Counted from the stretch's first letter, positions 28,684 to 38,700 are shown. The stretch is 63,701 bases of DNA from Rhodospirillaceae bacterium (GCA_029245025.1 JAQWQC010000003.1:1-63701), one strand, 5' to 3'. The notes: generated from the letters alone by a model not told the origin. Numbers and translations are program-made.

Positions 28684-30192
28684 TTAGTCAATCAAATCTA
28701 TTTCATGATAATTGATGTACCCGTGCATCTGCTTGTATCCCGTAACTTTGGGAGAAACCCCAGAGAATTCAGGTGACTCATAAAGAAAAATAGCGGGAGC
28801 CGTGTCTCTCGTATAAGCCATTAATTCATGACGCATCTTTAAGCCCTGCACTGGGTCCCACTCAACCAAAGCTTCCTCGATCTTCGGTTGAATATTCTCG
28901 TCACAATGCCACGCTGGTACGCGTCGACAAGAATGCATCAGCAACGGTCGCAAAGCATCGAAGATCGGCCACGCGGGCCAAATGGTTGAATGCGCTCCGG
29001 CTCCACCGTGGGTAGGGTCCCGCAATATCGTGTTTAAATAGGCTGCTGCGGGTAATTGGCGGACCTCCATAGTCACCCCAACTCGGGCAAGGTCGGACGC
29101 AACTTGCTGGAAGACGAGTGTTCCCGAACCCAAACCGGTTTGAGTTAGAAATACGAATGAGAATCCGTCTGGGTAACCAGATTCTTTCAATAGCGTCCTA
29201 GCCTTCTCAGGGTCATATGGATACGGTTTGAGGCTTGGGTTATAGCCGAACGCTTGATGAGACACACCTTGGGTTGCTGGTGCGGTTAATCCCTGGAATA
29301 AGTTCTCAATAATGGCTGATTTATCGACAGCATAGTTTAGTGCTTGACGCACACGCTCGTCAGCAAGCGGCCCACCGTGCACAGTAACAAATGAGATCGC
29401 AGCAACTGAGGGATCCAGCCAAGCTTTTGACACAGCGCCGCCAGCTTCGACGGACAAACGTTCATCGGGACCCAAACCAACGGCGATATCGATGCGCCCT
29501 GACAGAAGACCCTGAGCCCGTCCTGAAATATCAGGCACGGCTATGATTTCTAGTCGATCAAGTTTAGGTGCGTGCCAAGACCTTCGATTGGCCGTCATGG
29601 AAATCGACGTTGACTTCCAGGTTTCGACCTTGAACGGACCAGTCCCGACAGGCGCTGCAGCATATCCCTGACGCCCTAAGGATCTGAAGCGGGGGGCATC
29701 AACCATAATCAACGACCCCATGTAATTAGGCATGTTCGGCACGGGATAAATCGTTGTAATTTCTGCGGTGAGGCGATCAATGCGTCTTGCGCTGTTTAGG
29801 AATTGGATTTCACCCCTCACGCCATCTCGCATCGACGCGTCGCTGGTCAGCCATTCAACCGCGGCCACAATAGAGTCGGACGTGAGTGGCGATCCGTTCG
29901 AGAACACGACATTATCTCTCAGGGTAAATCGCCAGGTACGTTCATCGACATTCTTCCACTCCGTCGCGAGCCACGGCATGAGGGTGCCATCGCCGTCGAA
30001 CTTAATCAGGCCATCGTAGATAGCGCCTGTGGTGAATACGGTAGGACGGGCGGTTGACGCGAAGGGGTGACCTAGGAATGGTGGAAGGGCATTCACGGCA
30101 ACACGCAGGGTTTTCTCTGCTTGAGCGGGCCAAGTCCATAACAACGCTAGAACAACAGCAAATCGAAATATGGCATAGGTCTGGGAGCTCAA
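28684..30192 (-). CDS. Peptide-type ABC substrate-binding protein (family 5), orphan
   Basis: About 502 aa of the DppA/OppA class. I choose TTG 30190-30192: GAGG lies eight bases upstream and it gives a clean signal peptide (SSQTYAIFRFAVVLALLWTWPAQA). ATG starts at 30258 and 30315 lengthen the N-terminus, and the latter overlaps the divergent gene at 30304. The mature part shows PWLATEWKNVDERTWRFTLR near 65, FSNGSPLTSDSIVAAVEWL near 90, VGTGPFKVETW near 175 and VRQALNYAVDKSAII near 275. No permease or ATPase gene is beside it, so it may feed a transporter encoded elsewhere. Ligand unknown. Confidence 0.87.
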   Translation of the reverse strand: MSSQTYAIFRFAVVLALLWTWPAQAEKTLRVAVNALPPFLGHPFASTARPTVFTTGAIYDGLIKFDGDGTLMPWLATEWKNVDERTWRFTLRDNVVFSNGSPLTSDSIVAAVEWLTSDASMRDGVRGEIQFLNSARRIDRLTAEITTIYPVPNMPNYMGSLIMVDAPRFRSLGRQGYAAAPVGTGPFKVETWKSTSISMTANRRSWHAPKLDRLEIIAVPDISGRAQGLLSGRIDIAVGLGPDERLSVEAGGAVSKAWLDPSVAAISFVTVHGGPLADERVRQALNYAVDKSAIIENLFQGLTAPATQGVSHQAFGYNPSLKPYPYDPEKARTLLKESGYPDGFSFVFLTQTGLGSGTLVFQQVASDLARVGVTMEVRQLPAAAYLNTILRDPTHGGAGAHSTIWPAWPIFDALRPLLMHSCRRVPAWHCDENIQPKIEEALVEWDPVQGLKMRHELMAYTRDTAPAIFLYESPEFSGVSPKVTGYKQMHGYINYHEIDLID

Positions 30193-30303
30193 GAGCTTAA
30201 CCTCAACACTGTTTGATGCTTCACATTGAACACCACCTTGCGAGATGATGCGGTGCATCGTAGGTAAGAACACGACATAAAATATTCCGATAGGGAAAAT
30301 AGC

Positions 30304-30681
30304 ATGGCGCGCCAAGAAAAAGACAGCATCGACCTAAATGAAGGCTTAGACTACGTCAAAGATCTTCCAGGATTTGAAAAAGGTCATCCTCATTATTTTA
30401 ATGACCAAATGATCGATCACCTACTTGAGATTTGCCTTCAACTCGCGGGAGAGATCTGGGTCAATCGAGACCGGCAGTTTGTGATGGAGCACCTCCTGGC
30501 GACGAAGGGTAAGGTGACACCTGAAATGATTGAAGAGTTCAAGCCAGACGCCGAAATAAAAGAAGAGCTGCGCGACGCTCGTAAGGTGTTTAGCCGACGA
30601 ATCTTTGGCAGCCTCTACGCCAATCTTGAGGAAGGCGGTAAAGCCGAATTTATGACAGGTGTAGTTAAAGAGGAGAGTTAA
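30304..30681 (+). CDS. Small unnamed protein, family member 2
   Basis: This 125-aa acidic helical protein has no signal peptide. Its central block LAGEIWVNRDRQFVMEHLLATKG, the KPDAE motif and the ARKVFSRRIFGSLY helix align with the 99-aa protein at 16953, so they are paralogues. It has an N-terminal extension (residues 1-38, with YVKDLPGFEKGHPHYFND) and a short C-terminal tail absent from member 1. It is divergent from the binding protein gene and 111 bases upstream of an AT-rich methyltransferase gene. Family and function are unknown to me. Confidence 0.7.
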   Translation: MARQEKDSIDLNEGLDYVKDLPGFEKGHPHYFNDQMIDHLLEICLQLAGEIWVNRDRQFVMEHLLATKGKVTPEMIEEFKPDAEIKEELRDARKVFSRRIFGSLYANLEEGGKAEFMTGVVKEES

Positions 30682-30792
30682 GCCAGCTCGACCGAAACAC
30701 CTCGTCGATAATAACTAGTGCATTGAGTTTCACAATTTGATGATTTCCGATAGGGTGCACAATCATGATGATGATTATATTTGGCCTAGGGA

Positions 30793-31338
30793 ATGACTAG
30801 TAAGAATAATAGAAGAGAAAATCTTATTTCCGATGAGTATCGCGCACTAAACGTTCAATTACACGAGAATGAACTTTACGGCATGTCGGGCGCCAAATAC
30901 GCCAACGATGTAATTAAGATATGCGCGAGCAACAATTTTAAAACAGTTCTCGATTACGGATGCGGCAAAGGGCGGTTAAAAGCCGCACTCTCCCACTTTG
31001 AAAACGGAATTACGGTTCATGAGTATGATCCGGCTATTCCTGGAAAAGACCTTGAGCCACCCAAACAGGATCTCGTTGTATGTTCAGATGTTCTAGAGCA
31101 TGTTGAACCGGAGTGTTTAGATTCTGTTCTGGAGCATATCGCCGAAAAAGGATTCGGCGCTTACTTCACTATTGGCACAACCGCAGCACTGAAGAGCCTT
31201 CCCGATGGGCGCAATGCTCACCTGACAATTCAACCAGGAGACTGGTGGGTTAAATTTCTTTCGAAGACCTTTGATATAGTTTACACGACCACAACAGAGA
31301 ATATAATTGCTGTCATAGCGAGACCAAAAGCAAAATAG
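30793..31338 (+). CDS. SAM-dependent methyltransferase, AT-rich
   Basis: This 181-aa compact class I methyltransferase has motif I TVLDYGCGKGRLKAAL near residue 50, the acid of strand two in VHEYDPAIPG near 75, and LVVCSDVLEHVEPE near 95, the UbiG-type motif IV. The charged N-terminus (TSKNNRREN) and the coding sequence are visibly richer in A+T than neighbours, including ATA, AAT and AAA codons. It lies 39 bases from the 3' end of tRNA-Ser(GGA), a favoured insertion point for foreign DNA. The substrate is unknown; such small enzymes occur in phages and glycan islands. Confidence 0.75.
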   Translation: MTSKNNRRENLISDEYRALNVQLHENELYGMSGAKYANDVIKICASNNFKTVLDYGCGKGRLKAALSHFENGITVHEYDPAIPGKDLEPPKQDLVVCSDVLEHVEPECLDSVLEHIAEKGFGAYFTIGTTAALKSLPDGRNAHLTIQPGDWWVKFLSKTFDIVYTTTTENIIAVIARPKAK

Positions 31339-31377
31339 AAGAAAGACCTAAACTAGAATTAGAAGTTTAAAAGGAAA

Positions 31378-31467
31378 TGGCGGAGGGAGTGGGATTCGAA
31401 CCCACGATACGGTTTCCCGCATACACACTTTCCAGGCGTGCGCCTTCAACCACTCGGCCACCCCTCC
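31378..31467 (-). tRNA. tRNA-Ser (anticodon GGA)
   Basis: This is a complete long-variable-arm tRNA on the minus strand. The acceptor stem is GGAGGGG (31461-31467) with TCCCTCC, then discriminator G and encoded CCA (31378-31380). The anticodon loop reads CTGGAAA, giving GGA for UCC/UCU serine codons. The T-loop GGTTCGAATCC is canonical. The variable arm TATGCGGGAAACCGTA is typical of serine tRNA. It sits between the AT-rich methyltransferase and a small membrane protein gene. Confidence 0.96.
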
Positions 31468-31625
31468 TGCTCAGAAGCGGCGGAACCTAACGCAGGGAAT
31501 GAGGCCTGGCAACGCTTCACTAAATGGTTTCTTATCGAAATAACCTAAAAAATGCTTGTAGTTTGAGAGTCTTCGGCCATATATTTTCTAAGGGTATTTA
31601 AACGACTCAGGGACAGGCAGCTCCA

Positions 31626-31937
31626 ATGTTAATTGGGCGCGCATTTGGCTGGACTATGGTTCTAGCCGCCATTCTTATGGCATCCGCCGAAGCCGTTATG
31701 GCTCTTGGTACAGGAAGTTACTTAGGCTTAGCTACAGGGGACCTATGGGCTCTACTGTGGGGACGAAACCCAAATTTCTTAGAGGCCGGGTTTTCCGATG
31801 ATTTATGGCGGTTTTCTGGCGCTCTGCTCATGGCATTGCCTGCTTGGGCTGTCTTAGGCCCGGTCGGTGTGATACTTGCTCACACCTGTCGCCGTCGCCC
31901 CCCAAACGGTCGGCTTTTCCGCACGACCTTAAAATGA
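31626..31937 (+). CDS. Hypothetical small inner-membrane protein
   Basis: This 103-aa protein has two predicted membrane segments: residues 8-27 (WTMVLAAILMASAEAVMALG) and about 63-85 (FSGALLMALPAWAVLGPVGVI). Between them is a loop with GDLWALLWGRNPNFLEAGFSDD and at the end a basic tail. I recognise the general type, small conserved proteobacterial membrane proteins of unknown function, but no named family. The stop is 3 bases from the end of convergent lepA. There is a GGGACAGG stretch upstream but no clear Shine-Dalgarno. Confidence 0.65.
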   Translation: MLIGRAFGWTMVLAAILMASAEAVMALGTGSYLGLATGDLWALLWGRNPNFLEAGFSDDLWRFSGALLMALPAWAVLGPVGVILAHTCRRRPPNGRLFRTTLK

Positions 31938-31940
31938 CAA

Positions 31941-33743
31941 TCAGGATTCAGGCATTTTCAGCGCTTCGATAAACGCGGTTTGCGGAATATCCACGCGTCC
32001 AAACTGGCGCATCTTTTTCTTTCCCGCTTTTTGTTTGTCGAGCAGCTTGCGCTTTCTCGAAATATCACCGCCATAACACTTAGCTGTTACGTCCTTACGC
32101 ATTGCGCTAATGGTCTCACGCGCGATCACTTTGCCACCGATCGCTGCTTGAATCGGTATCTTGAAGAGATGTTTAGGGATTAGGTCTTTTAGACGAGCAC
32201 AAATTTGACGGCCCCGCACTTCCGCTTGAGATCGATGGGCGATGAAAGCCAGAGCGTCGACTGCTTCTGAGTTGACCAAAATATTGATACGCACCAACTC
32301 GCTCTCAACGTAATTCTCCATCTCATAGTCGAAGCTGGCATACCCTTTTGAAATCGACTTAAGTCGGTCGTAAAAGTCAAAGACGATTTCATTGAGAGGC
32401 AAGCGGTACACAGCCATCGCCCGGGTACCTACATATGTTAGGTCCAGCTGCTCGCCACGTCGTTCTGTACACAACTGCAATACCGAGCCCAAATAATCGT
32501 CGGGTACTAGTATTGTTGCTGTCACCCACGGCTCTTCCATTGACGTAATTTTTGTAACGTCTGGCATGTCTGATGGGTTGTGTAGTTCTAGGGTTTCATC
32601 TTGAGTCGTGTGGAGACGATACACGACGCTAGGTGCTGTCGTTATAAGTTCCAATCCAAATTCACGGAACAACCGCTCTTGGACAATTTCCATATGCAAC
32701 AGACCAAGAAAACCACACCGGAAACCAAAACCCAATGCAGCTGAACTTTCGGCTTGATATTCGAAACTTGCGTCATTCAGATGTAATTTACCTAAGCTGT
32801 CTCTAAGGTCTTCATAGTCTGATGCATCCACAGGAAACAAACCGCACCAAACAACAGCAGTTGATGGCCTAAACCCTTCTAACGGTGTGTCAGTTGGGCG
32901 ACGTTCTTCAGTGATCGTATCGCCGACCTGGCAATCCGAGACGGACTTAATACTCGCATTGATAAAACCAATTTCACCCGGCCCCAACTCAGGCATATCG
33001 ACACGCTTGGGGGTAAAGACGCCAACTCCATCCAAGTCATACGTGGCATCGTTGGACATCATTCGAATTTTCATGCCCTTACGGAGGGTTCCTTCAACCA
33101 CACGCACCAGAATAACCACACCCAAATAGGTGTCATACCAAGAGTCCACCAGTAGCGCTTTCAACGGGAGTTCCGGATCGCCGGTTGGCGCCGGGAGCTT
33201 GGTGATGAGCGATTCAAGAACGTCTGGTATGCCAACGCCGGTCTTGGCTGAAACCTGTATCGCATCCGATGCGTCTAAACCGATAACGTCTTCAATTTGC
33301 TGTCGAACACGATCGGGCTCTGCGGCGGGGAGGTCAATTTTGTTCAGAATAGGAACAATCTCGTGGTTGGCATCTAGGGCTTGGTAGACGTTCGCCAGAG
33401 TTTGAGCCTCAACGCCTTGCGACGAATCAACAATTAGAAGGGAGCCCTCACAGGCGCGGAGAGAGCGACTGACTTCGTAGGCAAAGTCAACATGCCCAGG
33501 GGTGTCCAGCAAATTCAATTGATAGGTTTTTCCGTCTTTCGCTTTGAAGGATAAGCGAACGGTTTGCGCCTTAATTGTAATACCGCGCTCTCGCTCAATA
33601 TCCATATTGTCGAGAACTTGCTCTTTCATCTCTCGGTCAGAGAGGCCATCGCAGTATTGAATGAGGCGGTCGGCGAGCGTCGATTTGCCGTGGTCAATAT
33701 GAGCAATGATAGCAAAGTTACGGATTAGCGCGGTATCAATCAT
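31941..33743 (-). CDS. lepA: Elongation factor 4 (back-translocase LepA)
   Basis: This 600-aa translational GTPase acts on stalled or mis-translocated ribosomes. Start ATG 33741-33743 gives the standard [26 protein letters not shown]; the longer frame overlaps pheT. P-loop AHIDHGKST is near residue 15, switch [18 protein letters not shown] near 80 and NKID near 134. The LepA-specific C-terminus [23 protein letters not shown] is near 560. It is the last gene of the thrS-to-lepA series and begins 19 bases after pheT. Confidence 0.97.
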   Translation of the reverse strand: MIDTALIRNFAIIAHIDHGKSTLADRLIQYCDGLSDREMKEQVLDNMDIERERGITIKAQTVRLSFKAKDGKTYQLNLLDTPGHVDFAYEVSRSLRACEGSLLIVDSSQGVEAQTLANVYQALDANHEIVPILNKIDLPAAEPDRVRQQIEDVIGLDASDAIQVSAKTGVGIPDVLESLITKLPAPTGDPELPLKALLVDSWYDTYLGVVILVRVVEGTLRKGMKIRMMSNDATYDLDGVGVFTPKRVDMPELGPGEIGFINASIKSVSDCQVGDTITEERRPTDTPLEGFRPSTAVVWCGLFPVDASDYEDLRDSLGKLHLNDASFEYQAESSAALGFGFRCGFLGLLHMEIVQERLFREFGLELITTAPSVVYRLHTTQDETLELHNPSDMPDVTKITSMEEPWVTATILVPDDYLGSVLQLCTERRGEQLDLTYVGTRAMAVYRLPLNEIVFDFYDRLKSISKGYASFDYEMENYVESELVRINILVNSEAVDALAFIAHRSQAEVRGRQICARLKDLIPKHLFKIPIQAAIGGKVIARETISAMRKDVTAKCYGGDISRKRKLLDKQKAGKKKMRQFGRVDIPQTAFIEALKMPES

Positions 33744-33762
33744 GGGAGCGCAGCAGTTCTCT

Positions 33763-36174
33763 CTATTTTCGCAGCTGGCCGCCAACGGCCTTTTCGACCG
33801 CGGCAACAATCCGACCTGATACGTCTTCGATCTCTTTGTCTGTCAAAGTCGCTTTAGTCGGCTCTAGCTTCACTGACAACGCAACAGATTTTTTGCCATC
33901 TTCGACTTTATCACCAATGTAAACATCGAACAGATCAACGCCCGTAATTAAGGCTTTGTCAGCACCGCGAACCGCACGAATCATATCGTCAACTGCCACC
34001 CCATCATTTAACAAGAATGCAAAGTCGCGCTCGACGGGCTGAAATGAGGATGGCGCAAATTTCGAGCGCGCAGGGCCCGATTTGCGTTTCGGCTTCGGGA
34101 TCCGGTCCAGGAACACCTCGAACCCGACGATTGGTCCGTCAACATCCATTCCCTTCAACACAATAGGGTGAAGCGCTCCGAATTCGGCTAGCACATGGGG
34201 ACCCAGACATAACGTGCCGGATTGACCAGGGTGATACCACGCTGGTGATTCTGACTTTTCAGCATCGCCAGTGTGCAGACGCTCAATCTGCACGCCGACC
34301 GCATTAAGAGCCGCCAGGGCGTCAGCCTTAGCATCAAATACGTCGACAACCCGTGTACTGGCATTCCAATGACGAGGCGTTCTCTGACCTGCCCGCACGC
34401 CCCCAGCGACGAGGGTTTGCTCTCCCGGTGCATCGCCCTCAAAACGCGGGCCGACTTCGAAAAGAGCAACGTCAGGCATCGCTCGTGCCGCATTCCGTCC
34501 TACCGCCGAGATTAGATTTGGCAGCAATGAGGGTCGCATGACATCAAGGTCGCTGCTAATTGGATTCTGCAACACGACTGGCGAAGCAGACGTTGCAAAC
34601 AGTTCGGCGTCTCTAGCGGCGAGAAACGACCATGTTGTCGTTTCGGATAAACCCTGACTTGCAAGAGTACGCCGAACAATGCCGGCTCGACGCTGATCAT
34701 CAGTGAATGCTGGTTTTGACACCGTCGGCCTTGGCAACGGCTCAACAGGAATGGCGTCATAGCCATGGATGCGAAGGATTTCCTCAACCAAGTCATGCTC
34801 GCCTTCGACGTCTCGACGCCAAGTCGGCGCCTTAACCGTCCACTCGTCTCCGTCGGCACCTTCAACAACAAATCCGAGGCGCTCCAGAATCTGTTGGATT
34901 TCAGCAGAATCCATAACGACACCGCCCAGGTACTTAATACGAGCAGGACGAAACGAAACCGTAGCTCCAATTTCTGGCGCAACACCACCGACCACCAAAT
35001 GCGAGGCTTCGCCACCACAAATTTCGATGATCATACGGGTCGCCACTTCAGCACCGTCAAGAGTAGAAGCGGGATCTACGCCTCTTTCAAAACAGTAGCG
35101 AGCATCGGAAACGATACCCAAAGCGCGGCCAGTGTTGGCAATCGTAATCGGATCAAACAAAGCAGACTCGAGAAAAACCTCTGACGTTGCCTTAGTACAG
35201 CTGGATAGCTCCCCTCCCATCACACCGGCGATCGCTTGGGCGCCTATCTCATCCGCTATGACCAACATGTCGCTCGTTAACGTGTACTCGTTGCCATTCA
35301 AAGCGGCGATCTTCTCACCTTTGATTGCGAGCCTTGGTCCGATATCACCACTTATTCTAGATGTATCAAAAGCATGTAACGGGCGGCCCAAATCAATATT
35401 GATGTATTGTGTGATATCAACCAGCGCCGACACCGGGCGCAGTCCCACTGCAGTCAGCCGATCCCTTAACCACTGAGGACTTTCACAGTTCTTCACGCCC
35501 TTAATTGTGCGTCCGACAAAATGGGGACACAAACCTGAGTTCGTATCAGGCAGGTGCATAGTCACTGATATTTCACTATCAAATGTCCCAGCAACTGAAG
35601 ATGCATCAATTGGCTTTAATGTACCGAGCCCCGCAGCGGCAAGATCGCGGGCGACACCGCGAACACCAAGGGCATCAACACGGTTAGGCGTCAACGCCAC
35701 ATCAATAACAGGTTCCAACGGCAAGGCATCGGCAGCTGATGCGCCAACATTAACGTCGTCATCGAGCTCTATTATACCATCGTGATCCTCACCGAGCAGA
35801 AGTTCGCTGGCGGAACACATCATCCCTTGGCTTTCGACCCCGCGAATTTTGCCCTTCTTTAGCTTGTCACCGGTTGCAGGAATAATGTCTCCTGGTCGTG
35901 CCAGCACGACCTTAAGGCCCGCGCGCGCATTCGGCGCACCACACACTACTTGAACTGTCTCTGTGCCGGTCGACACTTCACAGAGCTTGAGACGGTCTGC
36001 ATCCGGGTGCTGTTCTGCGCTAACGATTTCCGCCACAACAAAAGATGCTAGCGTTGCACGTGGATCTAGGACCTCATCAACCTCCAATCCGATGGCGGTC
36101 AAAGTCTCAGAGATAGTCTCAAGGTCAGCATCCGTTTCAAGGTGGTCTTTGAGCCACGACAAAGTGAATTTCAT
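33763..36174 (-). CDS. pheT: Phenylalanyl-tRNA synthetase beta subunit
   Basis: This 803-aa large subunit pairs with PheS in an (alpha-beta)2 enzyme that charges tRNA-Phe and edits Tyr-tRNA. Domains in order are the [12 protein letters not shown] start, the EMAP/tRNA-binding fold (residues about 40-150, [11 protein letters not shown]), the B3/B4 editing region, B5, a synthetase-like core and the C-terminal ferredoxin-like anticodon-binding FDX-ACB domain ([19 protein letters not shown] near 760). Its ATG forms an ATGA overlap with the pheS stop at 36171-36174, so the two are translated together. Confidence 0.97.
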   Translation of the reverse strand: MKFTLSWLKDHLETDADLETISETLTAIGLEVDEVLDPRATLASFVVAEIVSAEQHPDADRLKLCEVSTGTETVQVVCGAPNARAGLKVVLARPGDIIPATGDKLKKGKIRGVESQGMMCSASELLLGEDHDGIIELDDDVNVGASAADALPLEPVIDVALTPNRVDALGVRGVARDLAAAGLGTLKPIDASSVAGTFDSEISVTMHLPDTNSGLCPHFVGRTIKGVKNCESPQWLRDRLTAVGLRPVSALVDITQYINIDLGRPLHAFDTSRISGDIGPRLAIKGEKIAALNGNEYTLTSDMLVIADEIGAQAIAGVMGGELSSCTKATSEVFLESALFDPITIANTGRALGIVSDARYCFERGVDPASTLDGAEVATRMIIEICGGEASHLVVGGVAPEIGATVSFRPARIKYLGGVVMDSAEIQQILERLGFVVEGADGDEWTVKAPTWRRDVEGEHDLVEEILRIHGYDAIPVEPLPRPTVSKPAFTDDQRRAGIVRRTLASQGLSETTTWSFLAARDAELFATSASPVVLQNPISSDLDVMRPSLLPNLISAVGRNAARAMPDVALFEVGPRFEGDAPGEQTLVAGGVRAGQRTPRHWNASTRVVDVFDAKADALAALNAVGVQIERLHTGDAEKSESPAWYHPGQSGTLCLGPHVLAEFGALHPIVLKGMDVDGPIVGFEVFLDRIPKPKRKSGPARSKFAPSSFQPVERDFAFLLNDGVAVDDMIRAVRGADKALITGVDLFDVYIGDKVEDGKKSVALSVKLEPTKATLTDKEIEDVSGRIVAAVEKAVGGQLRK

Positions 36175-37247
36175 CGGCTGAGCCCTCCAGCCAAAGTCGG
36201 CACATCTAGGGCCACAAATCCATAGTGGCGTAACCAGCGAAGATCACTGTCGTAGAATGTTCTCAGATCTGGGATACCATATTTGAGCATCGCAATTCGC
36301 TCGACGCCCAAACCAAAAGCAAAGCCTTGGTATTCGCTGGGATCAATGCCGCTGGCGCTGAGCACGTTGGGGTGGACCATGCCGCAGCCCAATATTTCAA
36401 GCCAGTCGGCACCCGCGCCAATTTTTAGTTCACCGTTTACGCGGGAGCACCCGATATCAACTTCGGCCGAAGGCTCTGTAAATGGGAAGTACGAAGGCCG
36501 GAACCGAGTTGGAAGCTCATCAAGTTCGAAATAGGCCTTTACGAACTCAATAATGCAGCTCTTGAGATGCCCCATATGAACAGCTTTGTCGATCACCAGG
36601 CCTTCGATTTGGTGGAACATCGGAGTGTGGGTGATGTCATAGTCACAGCGATAGGTCCTACCAGGAGCCAGAATGCGGATCGGCGGCTCCTTGGCCTGCA
36701 TGACTCGCACTTGAACAGGAGAAGTATGGGTGCGCAACAGATGCCTGGTGCCATCAGCTTTAGGTGGCAGGAAGAACGTATCGTGCATTTCCCGGGCAGG
36801 GTGGTCCGGCGGAAAATTCAGCGCAGTGAAGTTATGGAAATCGTCTTCGATCTCCGGGCCTTCGGCTACCTCGAACCCCATCGGCGCGAAAATCTCCACT
36901 ACCTCTTCGATGGTTTGGCTAATGGGATGCAACAGACCTTCTGTGGATGGCCGAACCGGCAGTGATACGTCGACGGTCTCGGACGCTAAGCGTATAGCAA
37001 TTTCACTCTCTTCTAGAGCAGCTTTGCGGGCATCCAGTGCCGTAGCGATTTCACCTTTGAGGACATTGAGAGCTTGGCCTGCAGCTTTTCGAGCGTCGGG
37101 CTCCATACCGCCCAACTCTCTCATCATAGCTGTGATGCGTCCCTTTTTGCCAAGCGCACTGACGCGTACGCCATCAAGAGCCGGCAAGTCTGCCGCGCTG
37201 GCTACTTCTGCCAGAAGCTCTTCTCGAAGCTTTTCAAGTTGATCCAT
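36171..37247 (-). CDS. pheS: Phenylalanyl-tRNA synthetase alpha subunit
   Basis: This 358-aa catalytic class II aaRS subunit starts with an N-terminal coiled-coil arm (residues 1-85). Motif 2 appears as [21 protein letters not shown] near 200 and motif 3 as [22 protein letters not shown] near 310. It activates phenylalanine with ATP. The gene lies 123 bases downstream of rplT. That interval contains GC-rich partial complementarity but no hairpin I would call a terminator or leader attenuator. Confidence 0.97.
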   Translation of the reverse strand: MDQLEKLREELLAEVASAADLPALDGVRVSALGKKGRITAMMRELGGMEPDARKAAGQALNVLKGEIATALDARKAALEESEIAIRLASETVDVSLPVRPSTEGLLHPISQTIEEVVEIFAPMGFEVAEGPEIEDDFHNFTALNFPPDHPAREMHDTFFLPPKADGTRHLLRTHTSPVQVRVMQAKEPPIRILAPGRTYRCDYDITHTPMFHQIEGLVIDKAVHMGHLKSCIIEFVKAYFELDELPTRFRPSYFPFTEPSAEVDIGCSRVNGELKIGAGADWLEILGCGMVHPNVLSASGIDPSEYQGFAFGLGVERIAMLKYGIPDLRTFYDSDLRWLRHYGFVALDVPTLAGGLSR

Positions 37248-37370
37248 GTCTATGCCTCGTTCCGAACTGGGTTTGGTCCATAGCGATAGGGAGGCCGACC
37301 CTCTGGTGGCCCCCTCTGAGACATTCCTCTTGTGGGGTCGCCAGCACCCTAAATGAGTGCCAGCAAAGCC

Positions 37371-37727
37371 TTATCCGAGTGCCGACTGAGCCTGTTTTAC
37401 CAAGCTCGCAAAAGCCTCAGGCTCGCGGACTGCAATGTCGGCCAGAACCTTGCGGTCTAATTCGACACCAGACTTCCGGAGCCCGTCCATAAATCGGGAG
37501 TACGTCATTCCGTGTTCCCGCACACCAGCGTTGATACGCTGAATCCAAAGGGATCGGAAATTGCGCTTCTTCACCCGTCGGTCGCGATAGGCGTACTGAA
37601 GCCCTTTCTCAACCTTTTGCTTGGCGATGCGGAAGTTCTTTGAATTACGTCCTCGGTAACCCTTGGCTGCCGATAACACTTTTTTGTGACGGGCGTGAGT
37701 GGTCACACCCCGTGATACGCGTGACAT
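37371..37727 (-). CDS. rplT: 50S ribosomal protein L20
   Basis: This 118-aa basic L20 has the standard N-terminus [18 protein letters not shown] and the [21 protein letters not shown] long helix, followed by the globular C-terminal domain. L20 is needed early in 50S assembly and in many bacteria represses its own operon by binding the rpmI leader. It starts 12 bases after rpmI. Whether such control exists here would depend on the leader upstream of rpmI, described separately. Confidence 0.97.
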   Translation of the reverse strand: MSRVSRGVTTHARHKKVLSAAKGYRGRNSKNFRIAKQKVEKGLQYAYRDRRVKKRNFRSLWIQRINAGVREHGMTYSRFMDGLRKSGVELDRKVLADIAVREPEAFASLVKQAQSALG

Positions 37728-37739
37728 GGCTGACCTCCG

Positions 37740-37946
37740 TTACGACGACGTGCCGTAGGGCAGGAACTTCTTCACAATCTTGGCGTCAGCATCCGCCAAG
37801 AGGAAAGAGCCCCTCGCCTTACGTTTCATTTTTTGAGACTTTGATCCAAGGCAGTGACGCTTATAGGCAAAGTTGCCCTTAAGCTTGCCAGAACCAGTCG
37901 TACGGAAGCGCCGTTTAGTGGAGCTTTTCGTCTTCATTTTGGGCAT
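37740..37946 (-). CDS. rpmI: 50S ribosomal protein L35
   Basis: This 68-aa small basic protein of the large subunit opens MPKMKTKSSTKRRFRTTGSG and continues with LGSKSQKMKRKARG, the L35 signature, with length near the usual 65. It is preceded by a purine stretch (GAGGGATCAAAA) before the ATG. It lies between infC (203-base gap with a hairpin) and rplT (12 bases), the conserved infC-rpmI-rplT order. Confidence 0.97.
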   Translation of the reverse strand: MPKMKTKSSTKRRFRTTGSGKLKGNFAYKRHCLGSKSQKMKRKARGSFLLADADAKIVKKFLPYGTSS

Positions 37947-37984
37947 TTTTGATCCCTCGAATTAGAGTTCTTATCATAACGGAT

Positions 37985-38011
37985 GGGCATGCCCAGGCAC
38001 TCGAAGTGCCT
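37985..38011 (-). promoter_or_regulatory. Hairpin and palindrome in rpmI leader
   Basis: On the minus transcript a perfect 7-bp hairpin (AGGCACT, loop TCG, AGTGCCT; 37995-38011) is followed directly by the palindrome GGGCATGCCC (37985-37994), ending 38 bases before the rpmI start. No U-run follows, so termination is unlikely. In E. coli and Bacillus the rpmI-rplT leader contains structures bound by L20 for autorepression. A similar role is inference from position only. Confidence 0.4.
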
Positions 38012-38149
38012 CTTGCCGGACCGTCGTTGGCCTCAAACTAAGGCTACCGTCCAGAGATTAACTGAGCGGAAGTGGGGGCTTATACAGGGAGAATGCTGGC
38101 TTTGCAAGCCACCGGTGTGGCAGAAAAGCCAGAGAATCCAAGGCCTAAC

Positions 38150-38686
38150 CTAGCGAGGCGACACCACCATCACCATCTGACGACCTTCCATTTTGGGCTC
38201 CTGCTCAACCTTAGCAATAGCATCAGTGTCAGATTTGACGCGCTGGAGAACTTCCACACCCAGTTCTTGGTGTGCCATTTCACGCCCGCGGAAGCGCAGG
38301 GTGACCTTCACTTTGTCCCCATCATCTAGAAAACGCTTCATATTGCGCATTTTCACATCGTAATCATGACTGTCGATATTGGGCCTAAGCTTAACCTCCT
38401 TAACATCGATCACCTTTTGCTTCTTTTTGGCCTCGTTCTTCTTCTTTTGGGCTTCGTATTTATATTTGCCGTAATCAAGGATCTTGCAGACCGGCGGATC
38501 AGCATTCGGCGAGATTTCAACAAGGTCTAGTCCAGCCTCATCGGCGTGGCCCATGGCCTCGGACGTCGTCACAACACCAATATTTTCGCCTTCTGCCCCA
38601 ATTAATCTTACTTTTGGTACATCAATGGCCTCGTTGACGCGCGGTCCACCCTTGGACGGCGGCGTCGTCATCATCGGTCTAGCTAT
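38150..38686 (-). CDS. infC: Translation initiation factor IF-3 with ATA start
   Basis: About 178 aa. IF-3 prevents subunit joining and checks start-codon pairing. The N-domain [20 protein letters not shown] near residue 13 and the linker rich in Lys/Glu ([16 protein letters not shown]) are clear, as is the C-domain [21 protein letters not shown]. The first ATG (38674) is 20 bases from the Shine-Dalgarno GAGGAG at 38695-38700. ATA at 38684-38686 lies 8 bases from it and yields M-ARPMM, matching the alphaproteobacterial IF-3 N-terminus. A rare start codon on infC is the known basis of IF-3 autoregulation. Confidence 0.94.
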   Translation of the reverse strand: MARPMMTTPPSKGGPRVNEAIDVPKVRLIGAEGENIGVVTTSEAMGHADEAGLDLVEISPNADPPVCKILDYGKYKYEAQKKKNEAKKKQKVIDVKEVKLRPNIDSHDYDVKMRNMKRFLDDGDKVKVTLRFRGREMAHQELGVEVLQRVKSDTDAIAKVEQEPKMEGRQMVMVVSPR

Positions 38687-38700
38687 GAACTAATCTCCTC
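38684..38700 (-). promoter_or_regulatory. infC ribosome binding site and non-canonical ATA start
   Basis: GAGGAG at 38695-38700 (preceded by AAA) is followed by eight bases and ATA at 38684-38686, in frame with the IF-3 coding sequence. The tandem ATGs at 38669-38674 lie too far from this site. IF-3 discriminates against non-AUG/GUG/UUG starts, so such a codon lets the factor limit its own synthesis. Confidence 0.65.

Noticed and set aside
37248-37370. Attenuator or terminator between rplT and pheS
   Set aside because: There is partial GC-rich complementarity and a short direct repeat (TGCTGGC), but no stem of useful length with a T-run and no Phe-rich leader peptide.
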